Assembly: GCF_028649475.1 (NCBI RefSeq)
Contig: NZ_JAQSIP010000003.1
Coordinates: 310,001 to 374,000, forward strand
Direction: 5' to 3'
From: Curvibacter cyanobacteriorum
GTDB lineage: Bacteria; Pseudomonadota; Gammaproteobacteria; Burkholderiales; Burkholderiaceae_C
Length of the DNA: 64,000 nucleotides
The notes beneath the pieces were generated by a model. That model searched no databases, had not been told where the DNA came from, and saw nothing but the letters and a program-made list of their open reading frames with translations. The position numbers were made by a program, and so were the translations under genes. Position 1 is the stretch's first letter, and every line of letters starts with the position of its first letter. Below, one piece after another: positions 46,777-55,707 of the stretch.

Positions 46777-47190
46777 ATGACGTTCAGTTCTGCCTCCCCC
46801 CTGCGGCCTTTGCCACACCGTGAATTCTTTGACCTGCAACCGCTGCTGGCGCAGGGCGACTGGCAGCAAGTGCCTTCGCGCGCCGGGCTCATCGAAGAGC
46901 TGACCCTGCGCGACAGCTTTGATCCCGTGCGGCGCACGGGTTCGCGCACGGTGCTGGCGCGTTGGTCCGCGGGGGCGTGGCTGGACCGCGCCGTGGTGCA
47001 CGACTTCTGCGAAGAGGTGTACCTGCTGCAAGGGGACTTGGTCGTGGGTTGCGACGCGCAAGCGCAGGGCGGTGATGCTTTCAACGCGCCCACCTACGCC
47101 TGCCGGCCGCCTGGGGCGGTGCATGGGCCTTTTGTGTCCCGTGGCGGTTGCCTGATGCTGGAGATCCAGTCCCACGAGGTGGCCCCATGA
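46777..47190 (+). CDS. Cupin-domain protein
   Basis: 137-residue single cupin. Metal-binding pattern: His in [14 protein letters not shown] with a Glu four residues on, and a second His in PPGAVHGPF. It resembles the ChrR-like / acetophenone-dioxygenase-type cupin group, so it may be a small oxygenase, isomerase or sensor. Its end overlaps the next gene by ATGA, so the two are coupled. Confidence 0.75.
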   Translation: MTFSSASPLRPLPHREFFDLQPLLAQGDWQQVPSRAGLIEELTLRDSFDPVRRTGSRTVLARWSAGAWLDRAVVHDFCEEVYLLQGDLVVGCDAQAQGGDAFNAPTYACRPPGAVHGPFVSRGGCLMLEIQSHEVAP

Positions 47191-47984
47191 ACGCGCGCTT
47201 GGCTGTCCCCAGCGCGGGCTGGCTGGCGCGCCAGCCGATTCGCCGCGGCGAGCACCGTGGCCACACCTCGGGCCTGGCGCCGGGCCTGGTGCAGGGCAAC
47301 CTGATGATCCTGCCGCAGGCATTGGCGGCGGACTTTTTGCTGTTCTGCCAGCGCAACCCCAAGTCGTGCCCTCTGCTGGCCGTGTCCGAGCCGGGCGACC
47401 CCTTTTTGCCGACGCTGGGGCACGACATTGACATCCGCCGTGATGTGCCGAGCTACCGCGTCTGGCGCGACGGCGTGCTGGTCGATGAGCCCAGTGACCT
47501 GGGCGCCTGGTGGCAGGACGACTTCGTCACCTTTGTCTTGGGCTGCTCGTTTTCGTTTGAGCAGGCCTTGATCGAGGCCGGCATCCCGCTGCGCCATGTG
47601 CAGCAAGGGCGCAACGTGGCCATGTACCGCACCCAGGTGCCCACGCAGGCCGCGGGCCCGTTCGCCGGTCCGATGGTGGTCTCGATGCGGCCCATGACGC
47701 CGGCCGACGCGATCCGCGCGGTGCAGGTGACCTCGCGCTACGCCCAGGTGCACGGGGCGCCGGTGCACCTGGGGCGGCCCGACCTGATCGGCATTGCCGA
47801 CCTCAGCCGGCCTGATTTTGGTGACCCGGTGGAGATCGCACCCGACGAGATCCCGGTGTTCTGGGCCTGCGGTGTCACCCCGCAGTCGGTGGCCATGGCG
47901 AGCCGGCCCCGTTTGTGCATCACCCACTCCCCGGGTTGCATGTTGGTGACCGATTGGTTGAACCACCAGCTTGCCACCGGCTGA
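47187..47984 (+). CDS. DUF1445 (D-glutamate cyclase family) protein
   Basis: 265 residues of the DUF1445 / YcsI family. A mammalian member is D-glutamate cyclase (D-glutamate to 5-oxo-D-proline), and bacterial members are annotated as putative hydro-lyases. Typical marks are [17 protein letters not shown] near the N-terminus, [27 protein letters not shown] and the closing [13 protein letters not shown]. The start overlaps the cupin gene. A hairpin follows before the TRAP genes. Confidence 0.88.
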   Translation: MNARLAVPSAGWLARQPIRRGEHRGHTSGLAPGLVQGNLMILPQALAADFLLFCQRNPKSCPLLAVSEPGDPFLPTLGHDIDIRRDVPSYRVWRDGVLVDEPSDLGAWWQDDFVTFVLGCSFSFEQALIEAGIPLRHVQQGRNVAMYRTQVPTQAAGPFAGPMVVSMRPMTPADAIRAVQVTSRYAQVHGAPVHLGRPDLIGIADLSRPDFGDPVEIAPDEIPVFWACGVTPQSVAMASRPRLCITHSPGCMLVTDWLNHQLATG

Positions 47985-48004
47985 CGCCCTCGACCCTGTT
48001 TGCA

Positions 48005-48031
48005 CCCGCTGTGGACCTGGTTCACAGCGGG
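48005..48031 (+). terminator. Hairpin between DUF1445 gene and dctP
   Basis: Perfect 9-bp stem CCCGCTGTG / CACAGCGGG with a 9-base loop and no strong T run. Such hairpins often protect the mRNA end or set relative expression of a binding-protein gene. Confidence 0.5.
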
Positions 48032-48070
48032 CCCCGTTTCACTCACCCCCTCGTCCACTTGGAGCCTCCC

Positions 48071-49147
48071 ATGAAACTCAAAAAAACCTCCGTTGCTGTG
48101 ATCCTGGCCGCCTCGGCCCTGCTGCCGGCGCTGGTCAGTGCCCAGGCCTTCCCGGCCGGTCCCAAAGTGGCCATCCAGGCCATCACCCAGGTGGCGCCCA
48201 ACCTGCCCCAGTACACGCGGGTCGACCAGCCCTTGCTGCGCGACGGCCTGAGCAAGGCCACCGGTGGCCGTGTGGAGGTGACCCTGTCGTCCTGGCCGGA
48301 GCGCAACGTCAACGGGCCCGAGGTGCTGCGCCTGGTGCGCTCGGGTCAGGTGGACATTGCGGCCGCGCCGCTGACCACCGTGTCGGGTGATGTGCCCATG
48401 CTCGACGGCGTGGATCTGGCCGGCATGAACTCGGACATCCGCCAAGCCCGCAAAGTGGCCGATGCCATGGTGCCGGTGGCCAACAAGGAACTCGAGCGCC
48501 TGGGCATCAAGCTGATCGCCACCTACCCCTTCTCGGGTCAGATGCTGTTTTGCCGCAAGCCCATGGCGAGCCTGGCCGACCTCAAGGGCCTGAAGGTGCG
48601 CACCAACGGGCCGTCCGCCGCCGACCTGGTCAAGGCCCTGGGCGGGCAGCCCGTGTCGCTGGCCTTCGGGGAGGTCTACACCGCGCTGGAGCGCGGCACG
48701 GTGGACTGCGGCATCACCGGCGCGGGGTCGGGCAACGGCGTCAAATGGACCGAGGTCTCGACCCACCTGTTCACGATGCCCCTGTCTTGGTCCACGTCGG
48801 GTTACTTCGTCAACCTGGCCTGGTGGAACAAACTCGACCCCGTGGTGCGGGCCCAGCTCGAGAAGACCCTGGCCGAAGTTCAGGAAGCCCAATGGAAGCT
48901 CGGTGTGGACGCCACCAACGACGGCGTGGCCTGCAATGTCGGCCAGGCCGACGCCTGCAAGTTGCACACCCTGGTGAAGAAGCCGATGGTGGAGGTCAAA
49001 CCTGGCGCCAATGTGGTCGCCACGCTGCAGAAGGAACTGAGCGAAGACGTGCTGCCGGGCTGGATCAAGCGCTGCGGTGACCGTTGCGCCGCCGTCTACA
49101 ACGAGGTGATCGCTCCGATCACCGGCATCAAGTACGCAGGGAAGTGA
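48071..49147 (+). CDS. TRAP transporter solute-binding protein (DctP)
   Basis: Periplasmic binding protein of a tripartite ATP-independent transporter, 358 residues with a signal peptide (MKLKKTSVAVILAASALLPA). The ligand-binding Arg is in LKGLKVRTNGPSAADLVKAL (20 residues). The DctP fold marks GEVYTALERGTVDCGITG are present (key part EVYTALERGTVDC). The conserved arginine argues for a carboxylate-bearing ligand. Four cysteines near the C-terminus are unusual and may form disulfides. GGAG lies before the ATG. Confidence 0.93.
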   Translation: MKLKKTSVAVILAASALLPALVSAQAFPAGPKVAIQAITQVAPNLPQYTRVDQPLLRDGLSKATGGRVEVTLSSWPERNVNGPEVLRLVRSGQVDIAAAPLTTVSGDVPMLDGVDLAGMNSDIRQARKVADAMVPVANKELERLGIKLIATYPFSGQMLFCRKPMASLADLKGLKVRTNGPSAADLVKALGGQPVSLAFGEVYTALERGTVDCGITGAGSGNGVKWTEVSTHLFTMPLSWSTSGYFVNLAWWNKLDPVVRAQLEKTLAEVQEAQWKLGVDATNDGVACNVGQADACKLHTLVKKPMVEVKPGANVVATLQKELSEDVLPGWIKRCGDRCAAVYNEVIAPITGIKYAGK

Positions 49148-49148
49148 G

Positions 49149-49793
49149 ATGTTTCGACGGTTGGAGTCGATCAGCCGCCACGCGATGACCGTGGCAGGCT
49201 GGTGCTATCTGCTGATCACCGTGCTGATCTGTTTTGACATCGGGGCGCGTCGCCTGCTGGGCTTCTCGACCGAGGCCACCACCGAGCTCACCGGCTACCT
49301 GATGGCGATCGGCATGAGCTGGGGCCTGGCGGGCACGCTGTTCGATCGGGGCCATGTGCGCATCGATGTGTTGGTGCAAAAGCTGCCGCTCCAGGTGCGG
49401 GTGTGGTTGCACCTGCTGTCGCTCGGGGCCTTGCTGGTGGCGTCGCTGTTCTTCGTCTACGGCGCACTGTCGCTGGCCAAGGACTCCTGGGATTTCGGGG
49501 CCACCGACCTGTCCACGCTGCGCATGCCGATGGTCATCCCGCAAGGCTTGTGGGCGGCCGGGCTGGTGCTGTTGTTGCTGACTGGCGTGGCCTTGCTGGC
49601 ACGTGCCCTGCGCCAACTGAGCACCGGCCAGGCCGACGCCATGGACCGCATGCTGATGGCTCGTACCTATGAAGACGAAGCCGCCGAAACCCTGGAAGCC
49701 GTGTCCGAGGCGCAAGCCCAGATGAGTCCGCCGGTGGCCGCCGCCGCCCCCCTGGCCACCCCGGCCACCCGTCCTGTTGGAGCCCCCAAATGA
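49149..49793 (+). CDS. TRAP transporter small membrane subunit (DctQ)
   Basis: 214 residues with four membrane segments (about 15-35, 48-66, 88-110, 130-155), a typical DctQ. The C-terminal 50 residues are Ala/Pro-rich and cytoplasmic. It starts one base after dctP and overlaps dctM by ATGA. Confidence 0.92.
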   Translation: MFRRLESISRHAMTVAGWCYLLITVLICFDIGARRLLGFSTEATTELTGYLMAIGMSWGLAGTLFDRGHVRIDVLVQKLPLQVRVWLHLLSLGALLVASLFFVYGALSLAKDSWDFGATDLSTLRMPMVIPQGLWAAGLVLLLLTGVALLARALRQLSTGQADAMDRMLMARTYEDEAAETLEAVSEAQAQMSPPVAAAAPLATPATRPVGAPK

Positions 49794-51190
49794 TCGCCAT
49801 TGTTTTCATCCTGGTCATGGGCGCGGTGGTCGGTCTGGCCTCGCTGTTCGGCCCGGCCAGTGGCGCAGCCGCGGCCTCGGCCGCCAGCGTGCCCTGGTGG
49901 GCCCTGGCCGCTGTGCTGGTGGCCTTTGTGGGCTTCTTCGCGGGCGGTATCTATGTGGGCGCGGCCTTGGCCATGCTGTCCTTGCTGGCGGGTTTTGGCC
50001 TGTCCGACCGGCCGTTCTGGAACTTCATCGGCGAGATGATCTGGGGCCCTTCGACCAACTTTGTGTTGGTTTCAGTGCCCCTGTTCCTGCTGATGGGCGA
50101 GATCATGCTGCGCGCCGGTTTGTCCGAGCGCCTGTACCGGGCCCTCAACGTCTGGATGGGGCGCCTGCCCGGCGGCCTGCTGCACACCAACATCATGGCC
50201 TGTGGTGTGTTCTCGGCGGTGGCGGGCTCCAGCGTGGCGACCGCCGCGACCATGGGCTCGGTGGCCTTGCCGTACTTTGAGAAAAGCCACTACCCGCCGC
50301 GCCTGGTGCTCGGGTCCTTGGCGGCTGGTGGGGCGCTGGGCAACCTGATCCCGCCCGGCATCACCTTCATCATCTATGGCCTGATCACCGAGACCTCGGT
50401 CGGGGCGCTGTACCTCGCCGCGGTCGGCCCCAGCCTGCTGGTGGTGCTGCTGTTCACGCTCACCATCCTGTTCTACAGCTACAAGCTCAAGCTGCACGGC
50501 GAGGCTGGTGGGGCCAAAGTCGGCTGGGCTCAGCGTCTGGCCAGCCTGTCCGACCTGGTGCCCACGGCCTTGCTGATCGGCCTGGTGCTGGGCACCATCT
50601 ACGCGGGCTGGGCCACGCCCACCGAGTCCGCCGCGCTGGGGGTGGCCGGGGCCATCGTGTTGTCGCTGGTGGACCGCAAGCTGAGCTGGAAGATGCTCAG
50701 CGAGTCGATGCGCTCCACCGCGCGCACCACCTCGATGATCGCGCTGATCCTGTTTGGCGCCTACTTCCTGAACTACATCCTGTCGTCGCTGGGCATCCCG
50801 CAGATGTTGGCCAAGTTCCTGACCTCACTGCCCTTGCCGGGCTGGGCGATCATGCTGGTCATCATCGGCTTTTACCTGGCGCTGGGGACCTTCATGGAAG
50901 GCATGTCGATGGTGATCACCACCATCCCGCTGCTGTTCCCCGTGGTCAAGGCCCTGGGCTACGACCCGATCTGGTTTGGCGTGGTGATCACCATGCTGGT
51001 CGAGATCGCCATGATCAGCCCGCCCGATGGCACTGTGCTTTATGTGCTGCAAGGCATGCGGCGCCAGCCCGGGCCGATCACCGATGTGTTCTCGGGGGTG
51101 CTGCCTTTCATGTTCGTTTACATGCTGGCCATCATCGTTCTGATGCTGTTCCCCGCCATCGCCCTCTGGCTGCCGACGGCCTTGATGTAG
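49790..51190 (+). CDS. TRAP transporter large membrane subunit (DctM)
   Basis: 466-residue transport subunit with about 12 membrane segments. Family marks: GEIMLRAGLSERLY, the GLLHTNIMACGVFSAVAGSS region (in part MACGVFSAVAGSS), GALGNLIPPGITF and the second-half GTFMEGMSMVITTIPLLFPV (20 residues). Sodium-coupled uptake with DctP and DctQ. Confidence 0.94.
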   Translation: MIAIVFILVMGAVVGLASLFGPASGAAAASAASVPWWALAAVLVAFVGFFAGGIYVGAALAMLSLLAGFGLSDRPFWNFIGEMIWGPSTNFVLVSVPLFLLMGEIMLRAGLSERLYRALNVWMGRLPGGLLHTNIMACGVFSAVAGSSVATAATMGSVALPYFEKSHYPPRLVLGSLAAGGALGNLIPPGITFIIYGLITETSVGALYLAAVGPSLLVVLLFTLTILFYSYKLKLHGEAGGAKVGWAQRLASLSDLVPTALLIGLVLGTIYAGWATPTESAALGVAGAIVLSLVDRKLSWKMLSESMRSTARTTSMIALILFGAYFLNYILSSLGIPQMLAKFLTSLPLPGWAIMLVIIGFYLALGTFMEGMSMVITTIPLLFPVVKALGYDPIWFGVVITMLVEIAMISPPDGTVLYVLQGMRRQPGPITDVFSGVLPFMFVYMLAIIVLMLFPAIALWLPTALM

Positions 51191-51210
51191 CGCCTCCAGC
51201 CCTTGCGCTC

Positions 51211-51231
51211 GGTCGCGCCGTGGGCGCGGCC
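51211..51231 (+). terminator. Hairpin between dctM and the DUF2848 gene
   Basis: 9-bp stem GGTCGCGCC / GGCGCGGCC with a 3-base loop; TTTTTTT follows 20 bases later. Possible partial terminator within the operon. Confidence 0.4.
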
Positions 51232-51288
51232 GGGCGCCCAAATTCCCCTGTTTTTTTCACCCTCTTCTTTGAGACGAGAGCCCTAGCC

Positions 51289-52008
51289 ATGTCCACTCCT
51301 TTGCTTTTTGCTTGCGAAAGCGCCCTCGACAACGCCGTGCCGCGCACCGAGGTGCGTGCTGTGAGCCCGCGTCAGTTCATCATCGCGGGCTGGACCGGCC
51401 GCGACAGCGCCGCCATCGCCCACCACATCCATGAGCTGGAGTTGCTCGGGGTGCCCGCGCCGTCGTCGGTGCCGCTGTTCTACCGCGCCAGTGCCAGCCT
51501 GCTGACCCAGGCCCCGCAGATCGAGACCCTGGGCGAGGACAGTTCGGGCGAGGCCGAGCCGCTGCTGTTCCGCGCTGACGGCGAGTGGTGGCTCACCGTG
51601 ACCTCGGACCACACCGACCGCAAGGTCGAGACCTATTCGGTGGCCGTGTCCAAGCAGATGTGCCCCAAGCCCATCGCCGCTGCGGCCTGGCGCTGGTCCG
51701 AAGTCGCCCCCTACCAGGACGAGTTGCAACTGCGCTCGCGCATCTTCGAAGGCGGGCAGTGGGTGGACTACCAGCAGGGCACGCTGAGCTCGATCCGACC
51801 GCTGGCGTCGCTGTGTGCCGACAGCCCCTTGGGTCTGGGGGCGGCGGAGGGCTGCTTCCTGTCCTGCGGCACGCTGGGGGCGATTCATAATGCGCAAGGG
51901 GTCGGCATCCGCCCGGCCGCGCAGATGGAAATCGAGCTCCGCGACCCGCGCCGCCAACGCAGCATCGTGCACCGCTACCAGGTGCAGACCCTGCCCGTGG
52001 TGGCCTGA
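51289..52008 (+). CDS. DUF2848 family protein
   Basis: 239 residues of the DUF2848 family, uncharacterised and related in fold to fumarylacetoacetate-hydrolase-like proteins. Typical elements: IIAGWTGRD near residue 33, HIHELELLGVPAPSSVPLFYR, and the best conserved block SDHTDRKVE followed by SKQMCPKPIA. A metal-dependent C-C or C-N hydrolase is plausible. It is located between the transporter and the amidase. Confidence 0.85.
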   Translation: MSTPLLFACESALDNAVPRTEVRAVSPRQFIIAGWTGRDSAAIAHHIHELELLGVPAPSSVPLFYRASASLLTQAPQIETLGEDSSGEAEPLLFRADGEWWLTVTSDHTDRKVETYSVAVSKQMCPKPIAAAAWRWSEVAPYQDELQLRSRIFEGGQWVDYQQGTLSSIRPLASLCADSPLGLGAAEGCFLSCGTLGAIHNAQGVGIRPAAQMEIELRDPRRQRSIVHRYQVQTLPVVA

Positions 52009-52052
52009 CACGCGTGGCCCGAGGCCTGTTCAATTCAACCCCCTTTGACGCC

Positions 52053-53393
52053 ATGACATCTACTCTTGAGTCCCTGCAGTCGCGCCTTCAGCAAGGCCTG
52101 ACCTCCTGCGAAGCCGTGGTCGAGCAGGCCCTGGCCGGTGCCGCCGGCCCGGCGGCGGCCCATGTGTTCACCCGCCTGTACCCGGAGGCTGCGCTGGCGG
52201 CCGCCCGCCACGCCGACGCCCAGCGCGCCGCGGGAGTGCCGCAGGGGCCGCTGGCGGGCCTGCCGGTGAGCATCAAAGACCTGTACGACGTGGCCGGCGA
52301 GACGACCCTGGCCGGCTCGGTGGTCTGCCGTGGCGAACCCGCAGCCCAAGCGGACGCGCCCGTGGTGGCGCGCTTGCGCCGCAGCGGTGCCGCCTTGATC
52401 GGCAAGACCAACATGACCGAGTTCGCCTTTTCGGGCGTGGGCATCAACCCGCATCACGGTACGCCGCGCAACCCGGCCGATGCGGCGGTGGCGCGCATCC
52501 CGGGCGGTTCGTCGTCGGGCGCCGCGGTGTCGGTGGCGCTGGGCCTGGCCGTGGCCGGTCTGGGGTCGGACACCGGGGGCTCGATCCGCATCCCGGCCGC
52601 GCTGTGTGGCCTGGTTGGCTTCAAGAGCAGCCAGGGCCGGGTGCCGCGCAGCGGCGCGTTGGAGCTGTCGCGCAGCCTGGACACGGTGTGTGCCATGACG
52701 CGCAGCGTGAGCGACTGCCTGACGGTCGATGCCGTGTTGTCGGGCGCGCCGCTGGCGGTGGCCCGCCGCCCCCTGGCGGGCCTGCGCCTGGCCCTGCCGC
52801 AGACGGTGCTGCTCGATGGCCTGGACGACACCGTGGCCCGCGCCTACCAGCGCACCCTGTCGCGTCTGTCGGCCGCAGGGGCGCAGTTGATCGAGATCCC
52901 GCTGGCCGAGTTGGCCGAGATCCCGCGCCTCAATGCGCCCGGGGGCTTTTCGCCGGTGGAGGCCTTTGCCGTGCACCACGAGCGCCTGGCCCGGGCCCGT
53001 GACCAGTTTGACCCGCGCGTGGCCGCCCGCATGGCCTTGGGGGCCTCGGTGTTGGCGCGCGAGTACCTCGACATGCTGGACCACCGCGCCGACTGGATCG
53101 CCCGCGTCACCCAGGCCCTGGACGGCTTCGATGCCGTGCTCTGCCCCACGGTGCCGATCGTGGCGCCGGAGATCGAGCCGCTGCGGGCCTCGGACGAGGC
53201 TTTCTTCAAGGCCAACGGCCTCTTGCTGCGCAACACCTTTGCCTTCAACTACCTGGACGGCTGCGCCTTCAGCCTGCCGTGCCACGCCGAGGGCGAACTG
53301 CCGGTGGGCCTGATGCTGGCCTCGGTGCGCAACGACGATGCGCGCCTGGCCACGGTGGCCTTGGCGGTGGAGCAGGCACTGGCGCAGGCCTGA
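52053..53393 (+). CDS. Amidase (amidase signature family)
   Basis: 446 residues. The Ser-cisSer-Lys triad is intact: Lys75 (VSIKDLYDVAG), cis-Ser153 in PGGSSSGAAV, and nucleophile Ser177 in SDTGGSIRIPA. The Gly/Ser-rich block and the following CGLVGFKSSQGRVP are typical. It is not GatA, since no gatB or gatC is present. It hydrolyses an unknown amide, probably that imported by the neighbouring TRAP system. A GTG at 52014 would extend the N-terminus by 13 residues. Confidence 0.92.
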   Translation: MTSTLESLQSRLQQGLTSCEAVVEQALAGAAGPAAAHVFTRLYPEAALAAARHADAQRAAGVPQGPLAGLPVSIKDLYDVAGETTLAGSVVCRGEPAAQADAPVVARLRRSGAALIGKTNMTEFAFSGVGINPHHGTPRNPADAAVARIPGGSSSGAAVSVALGLAVAGLGSDTGGSIRIPAALCGLVGFKSSQGRVPRSGALELSRSLDTVCAMTRSVSDCLTVDAVLSGAPLAVARRPLAGLRLALPQTVLLDGLDDTVARAYQRTLSRLSAAGAQLIEIPLAELAEIPRLNAPGGFSPVEAFAVHHERLARARDQFDPRVAARMALGASVLAREYLDMLDHRADWIARVTQALDGFDAVLCPTVPIVAPEIEPLRASDEAFFKANGLLLRNTFAFNYLDGCAFSLPCHAEGELPVGLMLASVRNDDARLATVALAVEQALAQA

Positions 53394-53438
53394 TGCGGGC
53401 GGCAGCGGCCCGCCACGGGGCTGCTGGGCCGTGCGACC

Positions 53439-55589
53439 TCAGCCGCGGGCGGGCTCGCGCAGCGCTTGCAAGGCCGCGCGGGCCGAGGCCGCGGTGCGCG
53501 CCGCGTCGAGCTGGGTGACCTGCAGGCGGCGGTGCAGCCAGGGCAGGGCGTTGTCGGTGGGGGGCTCGCTGGGCAGCAGTTGCTGCTTGTGGGCCAGGGC
53601 GTTGGCTTCGATGCCGGCCTCCAGCGCGCCCGTGCTTTGGGGATCGAGCAGCGCTTGCAGGGTTTGATTGGCCTGCGCCAGCGCGTTCAAGGCCTCGGCC
53701 TGGGCCATCTCGGGGCCTTCGCGCAGGCGCATCAGGCGCAGCATGGACAGGTGGGCCATCAGGCGTTGGCCGTGGTCCAGCAGGGCGGTCAGCGGGCCCA
53801 GCGGCAATTGCACCCCGCGTGGCTCGAAGCTGCTGCGCTGCAGGGCCGCTGCCAACACGCCCAGCGCGTCGTAGGCCTGGCGCCGGGCCAGGCGCTGGCG
53901 CACCGCGCTGGCGGGGTCGGTGGGCCCGGACGCCTGCAGCGATTCGGCCGCGTAGTGGCGCAAGGCCCCCAGCAAACGTGGCAGGCTGCGCGGCAGGCTG
54001 CGCCGTTCCCACGACGGCAAGACAAAGCAGAAAGCCCAGGCCATCAGGGCGCCCAGCAGGGTGTCGGCCACGCGCTCGGCGATCGGGAAGCCGGTGTTTG
54101 GGTGCGCCATGTGGGCTTGCAGCAGGGCCATCACGGTGGCCGCCACGGCGGTGACCAGGTAGCGCTCGATGGCAAAGCTGTGCGCCAGCCCCACCGCCAG
54201 CAGGAACACCAGCATCAGCAGCAGGGGCGAGGACACCTGGGCCAGGCCGACCACGATCACACAGCCCAGCAGCGTGCCCATGACCCGCAGGTTGCGCCTC
54301 GACAGGGTTTGTTCGAGGTTGCCACGCAGCACCACGGCGACGCTCAACACCATCCACTGCGGGTGTGAGGCCCAGGGCAGCGCCAGGCCGATGTAGTAGG
54401 CGGCCCCCAAGGCCAGCCCCGCGCGCAGGGCGTGGCGCAGCACCGGCGAGGCCAGGCTCAGGTGCGGGCGCAGGGCCGACAGCGGCCAGCCCTCGGGGGC
54501 CACAAACAGCTGCAGTTCGGCGGCGCTCAGGGTGGGGTCGGTCTGGCTGCGGTCGAGCAGGCGGTGGATGGCGCTCACGTCGTCGCTGAGGTGGCGCACC
54601 CGGTTCACCAAGGCGGGCAGCAGGCGGGCCCGCAGGTCATCGGGTGCCAGCCGCGGGCTGGTCTGCAGTTCGCCCAGCAACTCGGACAGCGAGGGGCCGG
54701 CCGGCGGGCTCGGGTGCTGGACGCCGCGCAGGCGGTCCTGCGCCAGGTCCAGGGCATCGGCCAGGGTGCGCAGCCGTTGGGCCAGGCTGCTGCGGATCCT
54801 GTCGGCCAGCGCATCGTCGCCCAGCAGGTCCAGGTCCAGGCGGCTGGCCAGCAGGATGTCGCGCAGGTCCACCACGCGCAGCAGGATGGCGGTTTCGCGC
54901 TGGGCGCGCTCGCTCGGCGGGGCGGCAAACAGCAGGTCGCGCGCGGCCTGCAGGCGCTCGGCCAACTGGGCTTCGTCACGCACCCAGGTGTTCAGGGCCT
55001 GGGTGGCGGCGTCGACCTCGCGCCCTTGCACCATGGCCTGCGCGCGCGAGCGCAGCAACTGCGCGGTGGCTTGCAGTGCGGTGGCCAGGGTCAGGCTGCG
55101 GTAGCGCGCCTGCAGGCCCCGCAGGGTCAGCTGCGACCAGGCCAGGTAGCAGGCCGAGCCCAGCAGGTGCCAGCCCGTCAGCGCCCAGGGGGAGGTGCCG
55201 TCGGGCACCCCCATGGTGAAGACGATGGACAGGATCACGGCAAACGACACCGGTCCCGCGCGGGGCCCCCAGGCCAGCGTCATCATCGAGATGAACACCA
55301 AGGCCATGATGGCCAGGCCCAGCGCGCGCGGGTGCGGGTCAAGCGAGGCCACCACCCAGGTGCTCAAGGCCCCCAACAGGCCGGCCATCAGCACCCGCGG
55401 CCAGGACCGCGTGGGCGTGGTGGGCGTGTCCGCGAGGCTGGCGAACACCGCACCGCTGCTGACCAGTTGGGCCACGTGCAGGCTGGCCTGACTGCCAAAC
55501 AGCACTTGAATCAGTCCGACCCCGAGGGCCACACTGAGGCCGTTGAGCACGTGGGCAGGCATTCGCAAAAGCCAGTTCAAAGGGGACAT
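53439..55589 (-). CDS. FUSC family membrane protein (aromatic acid exporter-like)
   Basis: 716-residue inner-membrane protein of the FUSC/YccS/AaeB group. It has two sets of about five membrane segments (about 10-170 and 390-510), each followed by a cytoplasmic domain. Characterised relatives export aromatic carboxylates or ferulate-like compounds. It lies 118 bases after the antiporter gene on the same strand and converges with the amidase. Confidence 0.85.
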   Translation of the reverse strand: MSPLNWLLRMPAHVLNGLSVALGVGLIQVLFGSQASLHVAQLVSSGAVFASLADTPTTPTRSWPRVLMAGLLGALSTWVVASLDPHPRALGLAIMALVFISMMTLAWGPRAGPVSFAVILSIVFTMGVPDGTSPWALTGWHLLGSACYLAWSQLTLRGLQARYRSLTLATALQATAQLLRSRAQAMVQGREVDAATQALNTWVRDEAQLAERLQAARDLLFAAPPSERAQRETAILLRVVDLRDILLASRLDLDLLGDDALADRIRSSLAQRLRTLADALDLAQDRLRGVQHPSPPAGPSLSELLGELQTSPRLAPDDLRARLLPALVNRVRHLSDDVSAIHRLLDRSQTDPTLSAAELQLFVAPEGWPLSALRPHLSLASPVLRHALRAGLALGAAYYIGLALPWASHPQWMVLSVAVVLRGNLEQTLSRRNLRVMGTLLGCVIVVGLAQVSSPLLLMLVFLLAVGLAHSFAIERYLVTAVAATVMALLQAHMAHPNTGFPIAERVADTLLGALMAWAFCFVLPSWERRSLPRSLPRLLGALRHYAAESLQASGPTDPASAVRQRLARRQAYDALGVLAAALQRSSFEPRGVQLPLGPLTALLDHGQRLMAHLSMLRLMRLREGPEMAQAEALNALAQANQTLQALLDPQSTGALEAGIEANALAHKQQLLPSEPPTDNALPWLHRRLQVTQLDAARTAASARAALQALREPARG

Positions 55590-55707
55590 GGGCGGGCAGG
55601 GTCAAACAAGACAGCAGGCGGTGGGCGCGACGAGGCGCAGCATAACGCGCCCCCGGGCCGGGGGCTGCCTGGTCGGTGGGGGCCGGACGGTCGGTCCGTC
55701 TCCGGGC

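Noticed and set aside
52053-53393. The amidase as GatA of the tRNA amidotransferase
   Set aside because: No gatB or gatC nearby, and its place in a transport-catabolic set fits a substrate amidase better.
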